The notes: generated from the sequence alone by a model not told the origin. DNA of 64,000 bases from Alentia gelatinosa (GCA_950022655.1 OX465583.1:15585298-15649297); one strand, 5' to 3'. Counted from the stretch's first letter, positions 44,305 to 57,230 are shown. A program made the numbers and translations.

Positions 44305-44529
44305 TGTTGATAGTTTTGAAAAGCTATAGTGTAAATGACGCCTTTAATACATACCATAGTTCAGGTGGTCATCGAACTGTTCTGGTTTTTAAATGCATCA
44401 TTACCCGTCTCTATCAGCTCATAGTCTAGATAAGAGACAGTTAAATTCTATCCGTCGGATTTCCTGGTTAACCCATCAGGCCTCATTTCCTGGTGAGTTG
44501 AGAATTGGCGGAATAGCACGATGTCAAAA

Positions 44530-44920
44530 GAAGATGGGGAACCTAAAGGAAGATAGGGTTCTGACATGAAGGACGGGGAAGGACCTGGAAGCCGTCAATA
44601 CGACAGGACGAGGAAGGCCCAAGAAAAGGTAGGACCGTCCAGGAAAAGGTGGGGATTGCCTATGGGGAAGCCTATAGAAAGGCAGGATGATGAAAACATT
44701 AGGTGAGCCTCAAGGAAGGCTGGCTTTTGACATGAAGGACTGTGAAGGCTTAATGAATGCATGACTGTGCGACAAATTGCAGGGAATGCATACGGGAAAG
44801 CATCAAGGAAGGTAGGGCTATGCCAGGAAGAATGGGGAAGGCCTTTGGAAGAGTGTGCTATGAAGGCGGGGATGCCTTCAGGAAGGCAGAGCTGCGAGAC
44901 GAAGGAGGTAGAGAGTGGCA
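44530..44920. repeat. Degenerate AGGAAGGC-type tandem repeat
   Basis: Irregular purine-rich units (GACATGAAGGAC, AAGGAAGGC, AAAGGT/AAAGGC) of about 30-35 bp. Produces overlapping open frames on both strands, including a 169-codon minus-strand frame with no domain. Confidence 0.55.
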
Positions 44921-44924
44921 GAGA

Positions 44925-47900
44925 TGGGAGAGAGCCCTGAGGGACGCCGCGTCTCAATGTGAACGGCGTACGGGTATAAGCGCCGGGAATTGTGGGAAGG
45001 CTAATTCCCAAGATGCTTAGCATTAGCAGGAATAATATTTGCCCAAAACACATGGGGACCAGAGCGCCAAGTGTGGGGAGTAGACCAACTATTTGCCCAG
45101 GCATATTGACTGAATGCTCTCAAATGGTTATGATGGAGACGGCCGTGGTTGGGGTGCGTTGTTTAACTGATCGTGAAAGGGGGTGCTGGTGGTGGAATGG
45201 GGTGGTGTTTGGGAGGGTTGCTATTCCCATCTGCCAACGCCTCACTGGGTCTGAACCAGAGAGCAATATCGGCTTTTCAAATATTGGTTTTTCCAAATTG
45301 TCCTTCGGAATTGTTTTCCTGGAATGCCCCATAGATATCAGTTGTAATTGAATGTGCCCTGCAACCGCCGTTCTCCCCAGATGGAGTATCACGAACCGTA
45401 TTCACTGCGGGGAATAATATTACACTATTGGCATTTCTCTCACTTTATTTTATCGTTTATTAATATCGTCTTGTGGGTTTCAGAAATTCAAATTTACACT
45501 TCTGATCCCTTCTTGAGTGATGTACTATCTGGTTATATTTCATAATATAGAGTTTGTAATATACGGAAACTACGTTACTCTACTTTCACGTCAATAATAC
45601 ATGGTATAATTAATTAGATTATCCCAATGCAGAAGGCAGAGACCTTTCTGCCTTCTGAATAGTGAACTTTATACCGGTGAAAGTCGACACCATATTACCA
45701 CCATGCTCGATGCTGTTGTGGCATTGAGGTGTAATCTGGAAATGTAAAGCAAAAAAGTACTGTTCCCTGGGCGTCATCCTTTTGCCCCGAGTGGGTGTCC
45801 TCCACTGCTAGATAGGGAAAGGTATGTGCTCTTTACTACTGAAGGTACCAAAATAAGTGACCGATGAGAGGACACCGTCCCAACTCTACAATAATGACTT
45901 GTCAGGTGTAATTGTCGTTCGGATATATAAACAAATCAGTGTGCATACATATATGCACAACAACATTGGAATTGTGGTCTAATGTTTCCCCGGCTCCTCC
46001 CTTTGCAGTGTGTTTTCCGTCCAAGCCTAGATTCTTCAGTCGGTACCACAGCTACACCTACCTCCCCTTTTATTCACCGCCCACACCACTCTGAAGCCCA
46101 GATTCTTTGGCCAGTACTCCCACTCCACCAAAGTATCCCTCTACTCACTCCACACAACCCACACCTTAGCTCTTTTCTGTCTATGCTCAGATCCTCAGGT
46201 TAGTACTTCAGCTCTACCTAAGTCACCCTCTACTCACTGCTTTATCCTAACGATCTACATTGAGATAATCTGTACGATACTCCAGCCGAGACCCTACCCA
46301 TATATAAGGAAACTGAAGAAGAATATCATTGTATATATCATTGATATGTCAATATTAGAAAACAAACAATAGTATTAATATTTGTTAAATGTGAACTAGA
46401 AATCTCCTAGATGTACATAGTTATTATTATTATACTTCATAGATCAATCAAGGTAAACATAAATGGCCCTGGAGCCTACCGAAAATAGGACGTTCCAGTC
46501 CTAGTAGTTCAACTCCAGAATAAACATTATACCCCCCAAAAAACAAAAAGAAACAACTGCGTTCACACACAGCAGAGCTCCCAGGACCTGTTAAGACCGC
46601 ATTACCAGACCCCTACCTCCATCCACGAAGCTGGCCACAGGAAGAGGCCTCCTCTAGGCATGCCATGCCCCAAATTATACCTGAACTAAGACCCAACAGG
46701 TGGCAGCGGATGTGGCTGGTAAGAAGGAAGGGCCAAGGATGAGGATGAGGGTCAGGGTGGCAGGTGGCAACAGATGAGGTAGCTGGTGGCAATGAAATGT
46801 GCTAGGGCGCAAGGGATGCGTAGGAAGGCAATGGGAAAGGCATAGACGAGATGGTTGGTCAGAGGAAAGGGTAGCACAAACTGGAAAAGAGGATAGATAG
46901 GAGAATGATGGACATGATGAGAAATTAAGGGTCGGCTCGAGGACCATGGTTCAGTGTGAGGTATGTAGGCAGAAGATTACTGATGAGTCATGATTACACG
47001 GTGCAGAAAGAGATAACATGTTAAACCTGATTAGTGGGGCTCTGGAGGCAGACGATGTTAGAAAGGGAATTGAATAGAAATGGAATGTGGAAGGTGGAGG
47101 ATGGGTAGGGGGGAAAAAAAAGAAGGAATCAGAGTAAAGGAGATGACTCGGTCACGTGAGTCATTTTACTGAGACAGGGTGCGTGTGGTAAGGGCAGAGA
47201 GAGTATGAACATGTACGGCTGCATGGAAATCCCATGTAATCTGCAAGTTACATATTTGTACATGCTTCGTAATTGAAGGTGAAATAATGATGCAACAATT
47301 ATGGACAGGGTCGCCAGGAGGCGTTGATTGGCAAAGGACTATACCTCCGTGGCTGCAATCAATACCTACACCAGCGGCGGATCAGGGAATACTCTGCTGT
47401 GGGTTATCGGAGAGAGGAGGGGGTGAACCAGGGGAAGGGATAAATAAGTGTCCCATATGTAGGCACATGCGCGGAGCAAGCACAAACAGACCCCCCAACA
47501 CATGCTCCATGAGGCGCGGCCATGAAGTTTGAATGAGACAAGATACCGCTCCAAATAAGGAGTATCCGGAAACTGGCTGATTCTTTTTTATTAGAAGTAT
47601 CCCAATGCAGAGGGAAGATGGATGTTGTATATTTGATCTATTAAGCGTGGCTATATGCACATGTACTCTGCCTAAAGGTTACAGTGTTCAGACAGACTTC
47701 CAGCTTGCTGAAAAACTGCCCATTCACTATTTGCATGCTATTCACTGCGATAAGGGAAGCGAACCAAAGTACCAGTATCTGGGGTCTTAGAGGCATACCA
47801 AGCGGACGATGACCAATCACTAGAGACCGAAATACCTCATTGACCCACAGGGGATTGATATTTTCAGGGGCTGTTGTAGAAGCACGTTGACTGAGTGTTT

Positions 47901-48850
47901 ACAAGTGGGTTATAGAAAATGATCCATTGACTGAATAAGCCCAAACCTTTTAATTTTAATATTTTATAATTCCACGCTCAATCATCAATGATGAACATAC
48001 CATTCGCTCCTCCTTATCTTATCGCGATGTTTGTTTTGACGTGCAAAGCTTTTTTTGTTTTTTTTCAATAAATTTATTTATCGACTATTTCTTTCACCTA
48101 ACCGGTGTTTTTCAAAGTAATAGTCGCACGACTATGTTACAAGTGGATCCACATTATGTAATTATTTTGCAGTTTACACATAATCTGTCAATAACTTACT
48201 CAATACATCACATTTTATCCACAATATTTCAATGGAAATTTACATTACCTGCAGATACAGGCTCAAAAGTTACATTCTTATGATTATTTTTTGGTCGCTC
48301 GACCAATCAACCTTTTATTTTTGTTCTGGTATACCTTACTTCAGTCACTTATGGTTCGTTTCGGTCGCTCGACCATTTCTATCATTACGTTCTGAACTTT
48401 TGTATTCCATATATGAATAGATTACAAAACATATATATAATACAACATAAACCAACATAACATATGACTCACAGATGATAATAGCATTTTTATTAGGTTG
48501 TAAGTGATATACTGTAATACAATCATTTTTATTTTCTCAATTATCATTTGTCTATTCATCCCCTTTACTGTCAATGTCCACTTACTTATATCAATTTCAG
48601 TGTTCCCTTAATGACTGATTCTTTAATCTGAATTTTAAACAATTCCTTATTACGAATTTGTTTGAGGTATTTTGGCACCAAGTTCCACAAATTTCCTCCT
48701 CTGTATAACAGACCCTTCTTGAAAATTTCCTTTTTTGGTCTTTCAATTTTTGGTTTAATATTTTCAGTTTCCCTTGTTCTATAGTCAGCCATGCAGATAC
48801 CGTTTTATCATGTACTAAAAACTGGCGAAATGTCACAGGATGACAAACCC
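44925..48850. other. Largely unassigned; small hairpin at 45624, degenerate C-rich repeat near 46020-46240
   Basis: CAGAAGGCAGAGACCTTTCT then GCCTTCTG at 45624-45651 is a perfect 11-bp hairpin. Around 46020-46240, three diverged units of about 85 bp share GATTCTT(C/T)(A/G)G-CC(A/G)GTAC and CTCTACTCAC. The rest shows no gene, despite several short open frames. Confidence 0.35.
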
Positions 48851-48853
48851 TTT

Positions 48854-49023
48854 ACTATATACCCATGCCATATTTACTGTAAATACGTACCGTTTTGACA
48901 TATAACGTAAAAATACTGTACGGACCACTGGTCCGTACACTAAAATACGGACCACCTTGCCAAACACGTTTATTAACATATCGGTTGTTAAAAATTAAAT
49001 TAATGACATTTTGGGTATATAGT
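48854..49023 (-). mobile_element. Solo module A of the A/B family
   Basis: Complete module A with both ends (ACTATATACCCA...TGGGTATATAGT) and the central GTACGGACCACTGGTCCGTA palindrome, but no module B beside it. Sequence after it (AAATATATGGTTGACAAG) retains a few bases of the A-B junction. Confidence 0.85.
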
Positions 49024-49398
49024 AAATATATGGTTGACAAGACGTTCGATCTGCTTGAGCGACTGTTGATATGTGGCGGCGTTCACTCGGCCGTTTCGCG
49101 GCGTTTTGAGCTAATTAATTCCGGTCACTTTCAAAGCATGGCACACACTGGTCCTTTCCAGTCACATGGTGATCTAATTAGCACCCGATTGGTGCAGATT
49201 AAGACAAAGAGAGGCGGGAAGCATGTGAGGCCAATCATTTGTGCTGGTTCATCAGTGTTTGTTGACACTGACTGAGGGAGCTGGTTTGTTGTTGTGTGGT
49301 GGCGCCCTCTGTGGTGGACTGGGTGAAGCAAGTGTCTTGCTGGACTGAGCCATCTGGTGGAGGATCAGGGAGTTAGGAGTGTGTGTACATTGTCTGTC

Positions 49399-50064
49399 CA
49401 GGGGCCCGTTTCAATAGTCTGTAGGACGTCCGTTATTTGGTTTAGTGACACAATAGCGGTACTTCGCGTTGCAGTAGTTAAGGGACAACCGTTTGTGAGA
49501 CATTGGGTAGCAGACAGGCGCAAATAGTGGACTGTACCATTTCAGAAGTGGGTGTCCAGTCACTAAAAGGGTCACTGTAGTGTCTTAAATAGCGAGAGGG
49601 TATACCCTCTCGTTTTTGATGTCACAAACACATAACTTTACTTACCATGGGAACAAAGCTATGAAACTTTAACCCCAGTTAGGGACACATACAACTTATA
49701 AACATGCCAAATATGAAGGATATCGGTCCATGCAATCTAATGATATTCACATTTGAATTTTGTCATAGAAAATGCTGCTCTGGTGTCCAGTGTAGAACTA
49801 CTCAAGCGTAGTCGCTAATTTATGCGGTGACCTTCACCTTGACACCCCTTGTCCCCAGTAGGACATGATTATGAGAGGTGGGGTACCCAACATGTGTTGT
49901 CCCAAACTAGGGACACATCCACAATAGTGACAAGACACACCTCCCCTTTAGTGACATGCCTATTGCAACGCGACCAAACTTTTTCTGTTATTCAAGTCAC
50001 TATTGGCGTCACTAAACATGTCACTAAGTGGTTTAGTGACCCATTCTATTGAAACGGGCCCCTG
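49399..50064. mobile_element. 666-bp inverted-repeat element, CAGGGGCCCGTTTCAATAG ends
   Basis: Perfect 19-bp terminal repeats CAGGGGCCCGTTTCAATAG / inverse. Subterminal TTTAGTGACAC / GTGGTTTAGTGACCC and TAGTGAC words occur on both strands throughout. Inside are a perfect 18-bp palindrome, GAGAGGGTATACCCTCTC (49594-49611), and a rearranged piece of the 43068 family (49745-49835). No transposase frame. CAGGG starts occur in hAT-like elements, but no 8-bp duplication is visible, so it stays unclassified. Confidence 0.8.
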
Positions 50065-50383
50065 AAGTATGGGACTGTCTGGACCATATCAACAGTTTCA
50101 ATTGCGTACAATATCGTCAGGCTATCATTGGCTGATCTTTTTATATGTAACGTCCAATAGTTTGTGGATGTTTTAAGGTGAGTTTTACTTCCATGTTGGG
50201 GATGTAAAAGTGATTCTTTATTTTTTTGAAAGTGATTTAAATGGAGTTCATTTTGAAGACCGCCACATATGGTCGCTTTGGCGTTGATGGGGGTGTGTGT
50301 GATTAAATCTGAGGCAAAATAATTCGCGTACGCGTTCGCTGCCCTGGTCCCGGGTGTGGGTGTGGGGCGTCTAGCGTTAACAA

Positions 50384-50387
<4 letters not shown>

Positions 50388-50421
<34 letters not shown>
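50388..50421. repeat. Poly-T tract beside a solo module B
   Basis: About 34 T, followed by TAGTATAGTAAATATATA twice (50421-50460) leading straight into module B. The duplicated 18-mer is the A-B junction sequence. Confidence 0.9.
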
Positions 50422-50423
<2 letters not shown>

Positions 50424-50454
50424 TATAGTAAATATATATTTTTTAGTATAGTAA

Positions 50455-50608
50455 ATATATAACCTCCAACCAGGCTTGTACAAGTCACAGAACTCGATGA
50501 TAATTTACCGTTTGTACGGAACTCGGCATAAATGCTTCACTCCGTACAAACCGTAAATTACCATCTCGTTCTGTGACTTGTACAGTAGGGTCAGGACGTT
50601 CTATATAA
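50455..50608 (-). mobile_element. Solo module B of the A/B family
   Basis: Complete palindromic module B (TATATAACCTCCAACC ... GGTCAGGACGTTCTATATA) without module A; only the A-end remnant TAGTATAGTAAATATATA precedes it. With the solo A at 48854 this shows that each half exists independently, 1.5 kb apart here. Confidence 0.85.
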
Positions 50609-50609
50609 T

Positions 50610-51335
50610 TACGTGACACTAGAATAAACAGCCATAGATATACGACATATAAGGCTGTTTACACGCTGACCTTGAGCTTTGCAGATCACGTGTCGTACCC
50701 ATCAGGAGATAAAAAAAAATTGATAAAAAAAAATTAATATCGATTCGTGGTCGCAACGCGGTGGGACAAGCACTCTCTTGCTAAGCCTCGTGATACATCA
50801 AACAACTTAATATTGGTTTGAAATAAGGGGCCATCCATAAAGTACGCACTTGGGGGTTGGGAGGTTGGCGTGAATAAACAACCCACAGAGGCGGTGCACT
50901 TGACAAAATGTAATCTGGTTCCGTGTTATCTATTAATCTAAGTTATCGGAACACCAGCTAAGACAAAATGTTAGGCTGTACCCGGTTTTATATGTGTATA
51001 CTCTGACAGGCAAGGATTCCAGGCTAGGTATGAGCCTAGAAATCAGCCTGAACAAGCCTAGCGCGGCCTGAGGACAGGTTTCGGGTGGCTGTGCGGTAAT
51101 TCGTGTAAGTCGCTGGGTACACGGCGCTGTGGTGATGAATGACGGGGCTTTATTAACCCTGGAGGAGTGACGTCAGTGACGTCATCACACGCGACATGAC
51201 AGAAACGCGGCACCGGGCAAATAATCAAATTAACCCGAGAACCAGACACCAGCGCACACCCAGACTGCGCGCGTATCAGTTTACTGTTCTCCAATCTGGA
51301 TTGCCAAACAGATCCCAGCACCAGTGTGAGAGAGA
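50610..51335. other. No recognisable feature
   Basis: Ordinary sequence with GC-rich patches near 51060-51300; no gene recognised. Confidence 0.3.
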
Positions 51336-51339
51336 ATGT

Positions 51340-52470
51340 CTCATTGCCAAGAGCAGCTCACACTCTCTCTCTCCACTCTCACATCCAATCCCCGCAACAC
51401 CACTCTCCGCATCTCACATCCAATCTCCGCTATACCTCTCTCCTCAACTAACATCCACTCTTCACAACGGCCACAGAGTTCACACCTACTCTCTGCAAAA
51501 CCACTGTCCGCATCTCACATCCACTCTTGTTAAAGCCTACACAGTATACACCGACACTCTGCACCACTTTTCTCTGCACCTCATCCACTCTCAATAAAGC
51601 CCACACAACTCACACCCACTCTCCAAAACACCACTCTCCTCAACTGACATCCACTCTTCACAACGACCACACAGTTCACACCTACTCTCTGCAAAACCAC
51701 TGTCCACATTTCATATCCATTTTTGATAAGACCTACACAGCTCACACGTTCCTACTCTATGGTACCACCGCTCTCTGCATCTCACATCCATCTTACGCAA
51801 TGCCCACACAGTTCACACCTACTCTCTGCAAAACCACTCTCCGTACCTCACATCCACTCTTGTTAACGCCTACACAGTATACACCCACACGCTGCACCAC
51901 TTTTCTCTGCACTTCATCCACTCTCAATAAAGCCCACACAGTTCACACCCACTCTCCAAAACACCACTCTCCTCAACTGACATCCACCCATCACAACGGC
52001 CACACAGTTCACACCTACTCTCTGCAAAACCACTGTCCACATTTCATATCCATTCTTGATAAGACCCACATAGCTCACACGTCCCCACTCTATGGCACCA
52101 CCACTCTCTGCATCCCACATCCATCTTTCACAATACCCACACAGCTCACAACTCTCCAAAGCACCACTCTCCATATCTCACATCCACAACACCTACACAG
52201 CTCACACCTAGTCTCTGTAACACACTCAGCATCTCACATCTGCTATCCACAACACCCACACAGCTCACACCCACTCTTCAAAACACCACTCAGCATCTCA
52301 CATCCTGTCTCGACAAAACCCACACAGTGCACACCCATTCTCTATACCACCACTCTGCATCTCACATGCACCCACTCTCTGCAACAACACTGATAATCTC
52401 ACACTCACACCTTCCCTCACAACACCCACACAGCTCACACACTCTCTCCACAACACCACTCTCCACGGAA
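51340..52470. repeat. 66-bp satellite with 333-bp higher-order repeat
   Basis: C/A/T-rich tandem array of units like CTCACATCCACTCTTGTTAA ... CACACAGTTCACACC ... CTCTCTGCAAAACCACT. GTTAA(A/C)GCCTACACAGTATA recurs at 51529 and 51862, exactly 333 bp apart, and CTCCTCAACTRACATCCAC recurs in the same rhythm, so five units of about 66.6 bp form a higher-order repeat. Because 333 is divisible by three, a 288-codon His/Thr/Ser-rich frame (51527-52393) stays open; I judge it non-coding. Confidence 0.9.
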
Positions 52471-52474
52471 GTGT

Positions 52475-53035
52475 ATTGTATAACTCACGTTTAAGTACTG
52501 CCACAGCACCACATCTCAAGACGTAGTCAATCTGAAACTACCGTAAAACCAGACAAAGGTAAATAGTGTACCTACAAGTGCTTTTGTACAAGCCAGTAGT
52601 GCTACATCCACATAGCATCAGCACGCCATACACGTTCAGCATCGCTACCTTAATAGTGCAATTCAGCTTGAAGCGGAGGTCACTGCCATGTTGTATTACT
52701 GTATTTAGAATAATTGATCACCAGCAATAGGCTACAGTAATGAGTATACGAACTCACTGATACAAATTCATACAGTACCCATGTGAACATTAACCTTGCA
52801 AACTGCTGACGGTAGACTGCAGTAGCTCACAGTGCAGCACGGCCTGGATTTTGCCGCGCGACAGCCCACTACAAGACCGAATACCACACACCATATACAC
52901 ACAACCAAATAACTTACACACCACCACCACACAGACACACAAACCACCACACCACTACACCACCACTACATACTGCCACACCACATCACACACCACGCTA
53001 CAACCACCTCACACACCTCACCACACCAAGAACAA
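52475..53035. other. Unassigned, with CACCA/CACAC low complexity at 52890-53030
   Basis: Left half is ordinary sequence; right half is CCACCACCACACAGACACAC-like. No gene recognised. Confidence 0.45.
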
Positions 53036-53038
53036 CAC

Positions 53039-53372
53039 TTTATCTCACCCCTAGTACAAGTTTAGCCATAGGAATAACATTAGAAAAATATACTCAACGA
53101 TCACCCTGATGAAGTGACAATACTACGCCACGGCTGTGGCGTAGTAAATTTGCCAAGTATATTCTGATTATTCTGAAGTTGTGATGATATCTAATGTCAT
53201 ACAAAGGGGTAAGATAAATCCAGAACCGCACTTGAATCGTAAAATAGACAATATTACACTCGTTTGGCTGTGCCATACTCGTCACTCGGCCTCGCCTCGA
53301 TGACGATTGCGGCCCAGCCAAACTCGTAGAGTCATGTCTATTTATACAATTCCCGATGCAGTTCTATATAAA
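53039..53372 (-). mobile_element. Bipartite palindromic element, locus 6
   Basis: Partner module 53039-53217: TTTATCTCACCCCTAG ... AAGGGGTAAGATAAA, with GCCATAGGAATAACATTAG near 53067 (conserved box, two or three changes) and an internal perfect hairpin ACTACGCCACGGCTGTGGCG (53123 on). Palindromic module follows: outer arms GATAAATCCAGAACCGCA / inverse, inner arms ACTCGTTTGGCTGTGCC / inverse, centre GTCACTCGGCCTCGCCTCGA (inverse contains GAGGCGAGGCCGAGTG). Confidence 0.8.
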
Positions 53373-53544
53373 TAGCACACACCACACACACTGCCAGACA
53401 CACACCACCTAACACACCACACTACACCAGCATCACACACTACCCACCACCCCACACACTGGACTGTGGGAGTACATCAGGGCCTGGATTCAGCCCCCAC
53501 CACAGCACAGCTCAACCAGCCTCGTTATGAGTCCAGGGTTTCGC

Positions 53545-53559
53545 CCAGCAGGGGGCGCC
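53545..53559 (+). promoter_or_regulatory. CTCF-like motif
   Basis: CCAGCAGGGGGCGCC is an excellent match to the bilaterian CTCF core CCASYAGRKGGCRS. It stands alone in a low-repeat patch. Function is inferred from the motif only. Confidence 0.4.
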
Positions 53560-53723
53560 TCTTACCGGGAACGCGATTATATGAATTGAATTTATCGACG
53601 TTTAGTCACCGCTGTCAAGACATGCCGCGAACCGTCCCCTCCTCCTCTCTCTCTCTGGTTCTCCTCGTCCTCTTCTTGTCCTGCTCCCTGCATGATACTA
53701 GCACTCGACCAGCTAAAACCTGC

Positions 53724-54240
53724 TGCCTACTGCTCACAGCCTACCGTCTACTGCTGTATCTTATCACATATTCCCGCTGCCTACTGCCTACTGTTATATC
53801 CTAACATCTTTACCCACAACCTACTGCCCATTGCTATATTCTAACATTCAATACCCACAGCAAACTGCCCGTTGCTATATCCAACACACCAATGCCAATA
53901 GCCTACTGCCCATCGCTATATCCAGCACATCTATACCCACAGCTACTGCCTATTGCTATATGCACCACACCTTTACCAACAGCCTACTGCCTAATGATAT
54001 ATCTGGCCCACCTTTACCCACAGCCTACTACCCATTGTCCACTCCCACCAATGCCCATACTGCCTACTGCCCACCAATATCGATAGCGTACTACCCACTT
54101 TCCACAAATACCAACAGCCTCCTGCCCACTATCAACCAATGCCAACTGCTTACTGCCCACTGTCTACCTATACCAACTTTTATTCACTTTATACCCTCCT
54201 ACGAGCCACTGCCCACCAATACCTAAAGCCTACTACATTG
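53724..54240. repeat. 41-bp minisatellite
   Basis: Units like CCTACTGCCCATTGCTATAT then CCAACACACCTTTACCCACAG, about twelve copies, decaying to TACTGCCCACY at the right. The 131-codon frame here is repeat translation. Confidence 0.85.
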
Positions 54241-54244
54241 TCAG

Positions 54245-56350
54245 TGTACTGGATGTTAGACGCACTGCCAAGTTTCCGCTGATTAACTCTCATAGATTCG
54301 ATATTGCCACAATTTGCCCCTGTTTGATATACCCCCTACATCCACCCTACTAATCTACCAGTATTCACAATCTCCCTGTAACGTGCTGTGAAGATACGCA
54401 ACGCCGGGTAAAAACTGCCCCACTCCAGGCTGGACACCAACGCCGAGCACACTCCCTTCCCTTCCCTCCCCGCCCTCCCCATCCACTCCGCCCCCGCCTC
54501 TCCTCTACCCCTCCAGTCCGTCCAGCGTCCTACTCCTAGTGATGATAAGTAGGTCAGAGATGGACGGTGGCGGGGGACTAGTATGCAGTCTGGGCGGCCG
54601 CTTACAAAATAAATAACCCCTTACATTACACACCCCTCCCTACACCCACCAATCTACACAGCTGAATAGCTATCCTGAGAGGAAACACCAACCTAATCGT
54701 GAGCCACCTCCGATAGAAGACAACGCATGCCTCGTTAGCAACTCACAGCAACTCAATATACCCTAAATAGGATCTCAGACATGAACGCCTTTCTAAATCA
54801 CCGGATTGTTCAGAAATCTCAGCCACTTCAGAGAAAGGAGGATTCAGATAATATCCAATTTACTGAAACTCAATAACTGTCCATGATTATCTAGTGCTCG
54901 CTCTTGGCTCTTCAGCGACACCGACAGAGGAGAAAATACGCGAAGTCGCCGAGGAAAATATCATAATCTAGCCAGGATTCAGAGAAGAGAAAGGTGGCAG
55001 AATTCCGGGGTTTCAAGGTGAGGGTTCCGCAATTCACGTACCGAAGTATGTTAACTCCAGAACCCTCTGACAGCCGTTTACGCTTTTCCTGTAATATGAT
55101 ATATTATATGATAACCATGTAAATTCAACGGCCGCCTTTTAGACAAACGTTGTCTACCCAAGCTTGTTTAGGCCTTCTGCCGCAGACTGCCAAAACAGGA
55201 CCTCTAATTGGCTAAGACAATCTAACATGGTCAGCGTTGATATGAAGCATTTAGCCTTTGTAAGAAATACTTAGCCTTGGCATGAATTCTAGAATCATTA
55301 CATACAGAGCAGCGGTATGTGTTGTTCGGCTATTGGCATTTAATGTAAGGATAGCATGGATTGCAGTAGCATCAGGTAGAATACTAAAATACAGTACTTG
55401 TTTGAGATGTCAAGTTATCATAATATTCATAGTACTTGGAGAAGATGGTTGGGATGGGATTTAAGAATAAACATTACATGGGTTATTGTAATGGTGAGGA
55501 CGTTAGCGTCGAGAGGGAATCCATGATAGAGACGATTGACTTGGGTTGGGTTGGAAGCTTATCCTATTATTTACAGTGGCGCCACTAACTGATTTTCAAA
55601 TGTTGACAAGTATCAGTTCAGATTGGTTCCTTATGGCTGATTATAAAATGAATATAATGTTCTGTATACTTTGACGTGAATAAATTGATAAAATATGCTT
55701 ATGTCTTTTTATTTGATTTATAATGGAAATGTACTGAAAATACCATTTTCTTCTATTCTTTCAAAAACAAGAATGGTGACCAAAAGGTGCTAGTACTTGA
55801 TTGTGTGGTACCTATTATTTACTTTATTTTGCGAAGCTTTGAAGAAATAATATGGGTTTTAATAGGAAAGAATTTGTGTATATACTGTATAATGACATTA
55901 AAATGTTGATCTCTAAAAAAAACACGGGTTTTGACTCCGATATGACTTTAGGCAGCGCAGTGAGGCGTGGGCTGAGTGGCGCAGTGAGAAGCAGGTTGAC
56001 ACTGAATCAATTCCCAGCAGAGAATCCCTCCTGACAACTTCCGCTGGTTGTTTCACGTCACTTCCGACCAGTGTCAAAGCAGCATTCCTATATACTACTA
56101 ACTGTAATGGAACACGGGACCATGCGCGAAACCCGAGCTGCTTGTAGCCGGCGGGTCTCCTAGCTGTGGAGTCTACGCAGCTCATTAACATGAATTAACA
56201 TATAGACCGCCGCCTTCCACCCATCCACCCCTTACAAACATGCCCCATGTAGGCGGGAGAATATTACTGAACAGGGGCACAGTATAGCGGGCGAGATGCA
56301 TTAATCTGACTGTCTCATGGACGATGTTGATAAGTGGGATGTACGAGCGT
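54245..56350. other. No recognisable gene
   Basis: GC-rich pyrimidine stretch at 54440-54530. Otherwise AT-rich with no supported feature. Confidence 0.3.
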
Positions 56351-56354
56351 AGTT

Positions 56355-56694
56355 TATAGGGAACAGAGCCATTGTTAGTTCACGAAGCAGTCACCAGGTG
56401 GTCGGGGGACAAACCTGTATTCTGGCTCTTTGTTCTTACAAAATTCAACTGCCTTTCAATATTTTACTATGGTTCCCTTGACTCTCTACACCCATCCCAA
56501 AGCAGGATGACATAATGATTAAACCCAAGACATGATATTTTCCATATGGAACACTTTATATAAATATGTGAGCAAGGCTAAAGTTGTGACATTTCCCAAT
56601 TATCACTCACTTCTTTTCCACCTCCTTTAGTGAAGAACACCTACTTTTTCACCTCCAATAGTGAAGAACACCTAGCCGGGGGGCGTCATGGCGT
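56355..56694. repeat. 340-bp dispersed repeat, copy 2
   Basis: Same orientation as 2917-3257 and similar throughout, with small indels, ending in the same GGGGGGCGTCATGGCG. Flanks differ from copy 1 on both sides, so the ends of the repeat are fixed to within a few bases. Confidence 0.75.
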
Positions 56695-56867
56695 ATTGAT
56701 AGGTGGAGTATAGTCATCCATGACATCATGGCTGGGAAAGGAGGGATCTAAGCATCAGCTGATGTTCAGTCTATAATCCTCGAAGAAGCGATCTCTGCTC
56801 ATTCAATCATGTCAAGATGATTTATCCAACCATAAATCATTAAGGCATACATGCTATGTAGTAGAAA

Positions 56868-57230
56868 CCAAACGAGAGTTAGACTTGTCAATGTTTATGC
56901 CACGACGGGAAGGTCGTGTATTACTTCACGTGGCGTAGCCGAGTGTAGTGAGGAGCAGACCTGACCAGAGAGGCATAGGCATTGACAAGTCTAACTCGAG
57001 TTCGGTTTCGTATTTATCCTACCTCGTCTATGCTTAAATATTACTGTTAAAAATATAAATATTGAGTCAACGACCAACAGAACTTTTTTCATAGTAGCTG
57101 ACATCCTGCTCTCTGATTGGTCAATATTGTTATTACTCTAGTGGCATAAAAAACACTTTATGTCACGGCCTGCCACATAAAATTTCCCTGTGTTAAGTCT
57201 ATGGCCGTTTTTTATTAGGGGTAGGATAAA
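56868..57230 (+). mobile_element. Bipartite palindromic element, locus 7
   Basis: Palindromic module 56868-57024: GAAACCAAACGAGAGTTAGA-CTTGTCAATGTTTATGCC and inverse, centre GTGGCGTAGCCGAGTG; ends TTTATCCTACC. Partner module to 57230: GTGTTAAGTCTATGGCC near 57190 (conserved box), ends TTATTAGGGGTAGGATAAA. Arm sequence is close to locus 3 (22712), so these two are the same subfamily. Confidence 0.87.

Noticed and set aside
44595..45104. 169-codon minus-strand open frame
   Set aside because: Lies over the degenerate AGGAAGGC-type repeat; Pro/Ser/Leu bias matches the repeat composition.
51527..52393. 288-codon plus-strand open frame as a secreted or structural repeat protein
   Set aside because: It follows the 66/333-bp satellite exactly, starts mid-array and is rich in His/Thr/Ser from CA-rich DNA; no signal peptide or domain.
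54895..54965. Ninth bipartite element (ATTATCTAG...GCTC pattern)
   Set aside because: The inverted match is too weak, and neither the conserved box nor TTTATCCTACC-like ends occur nearby.
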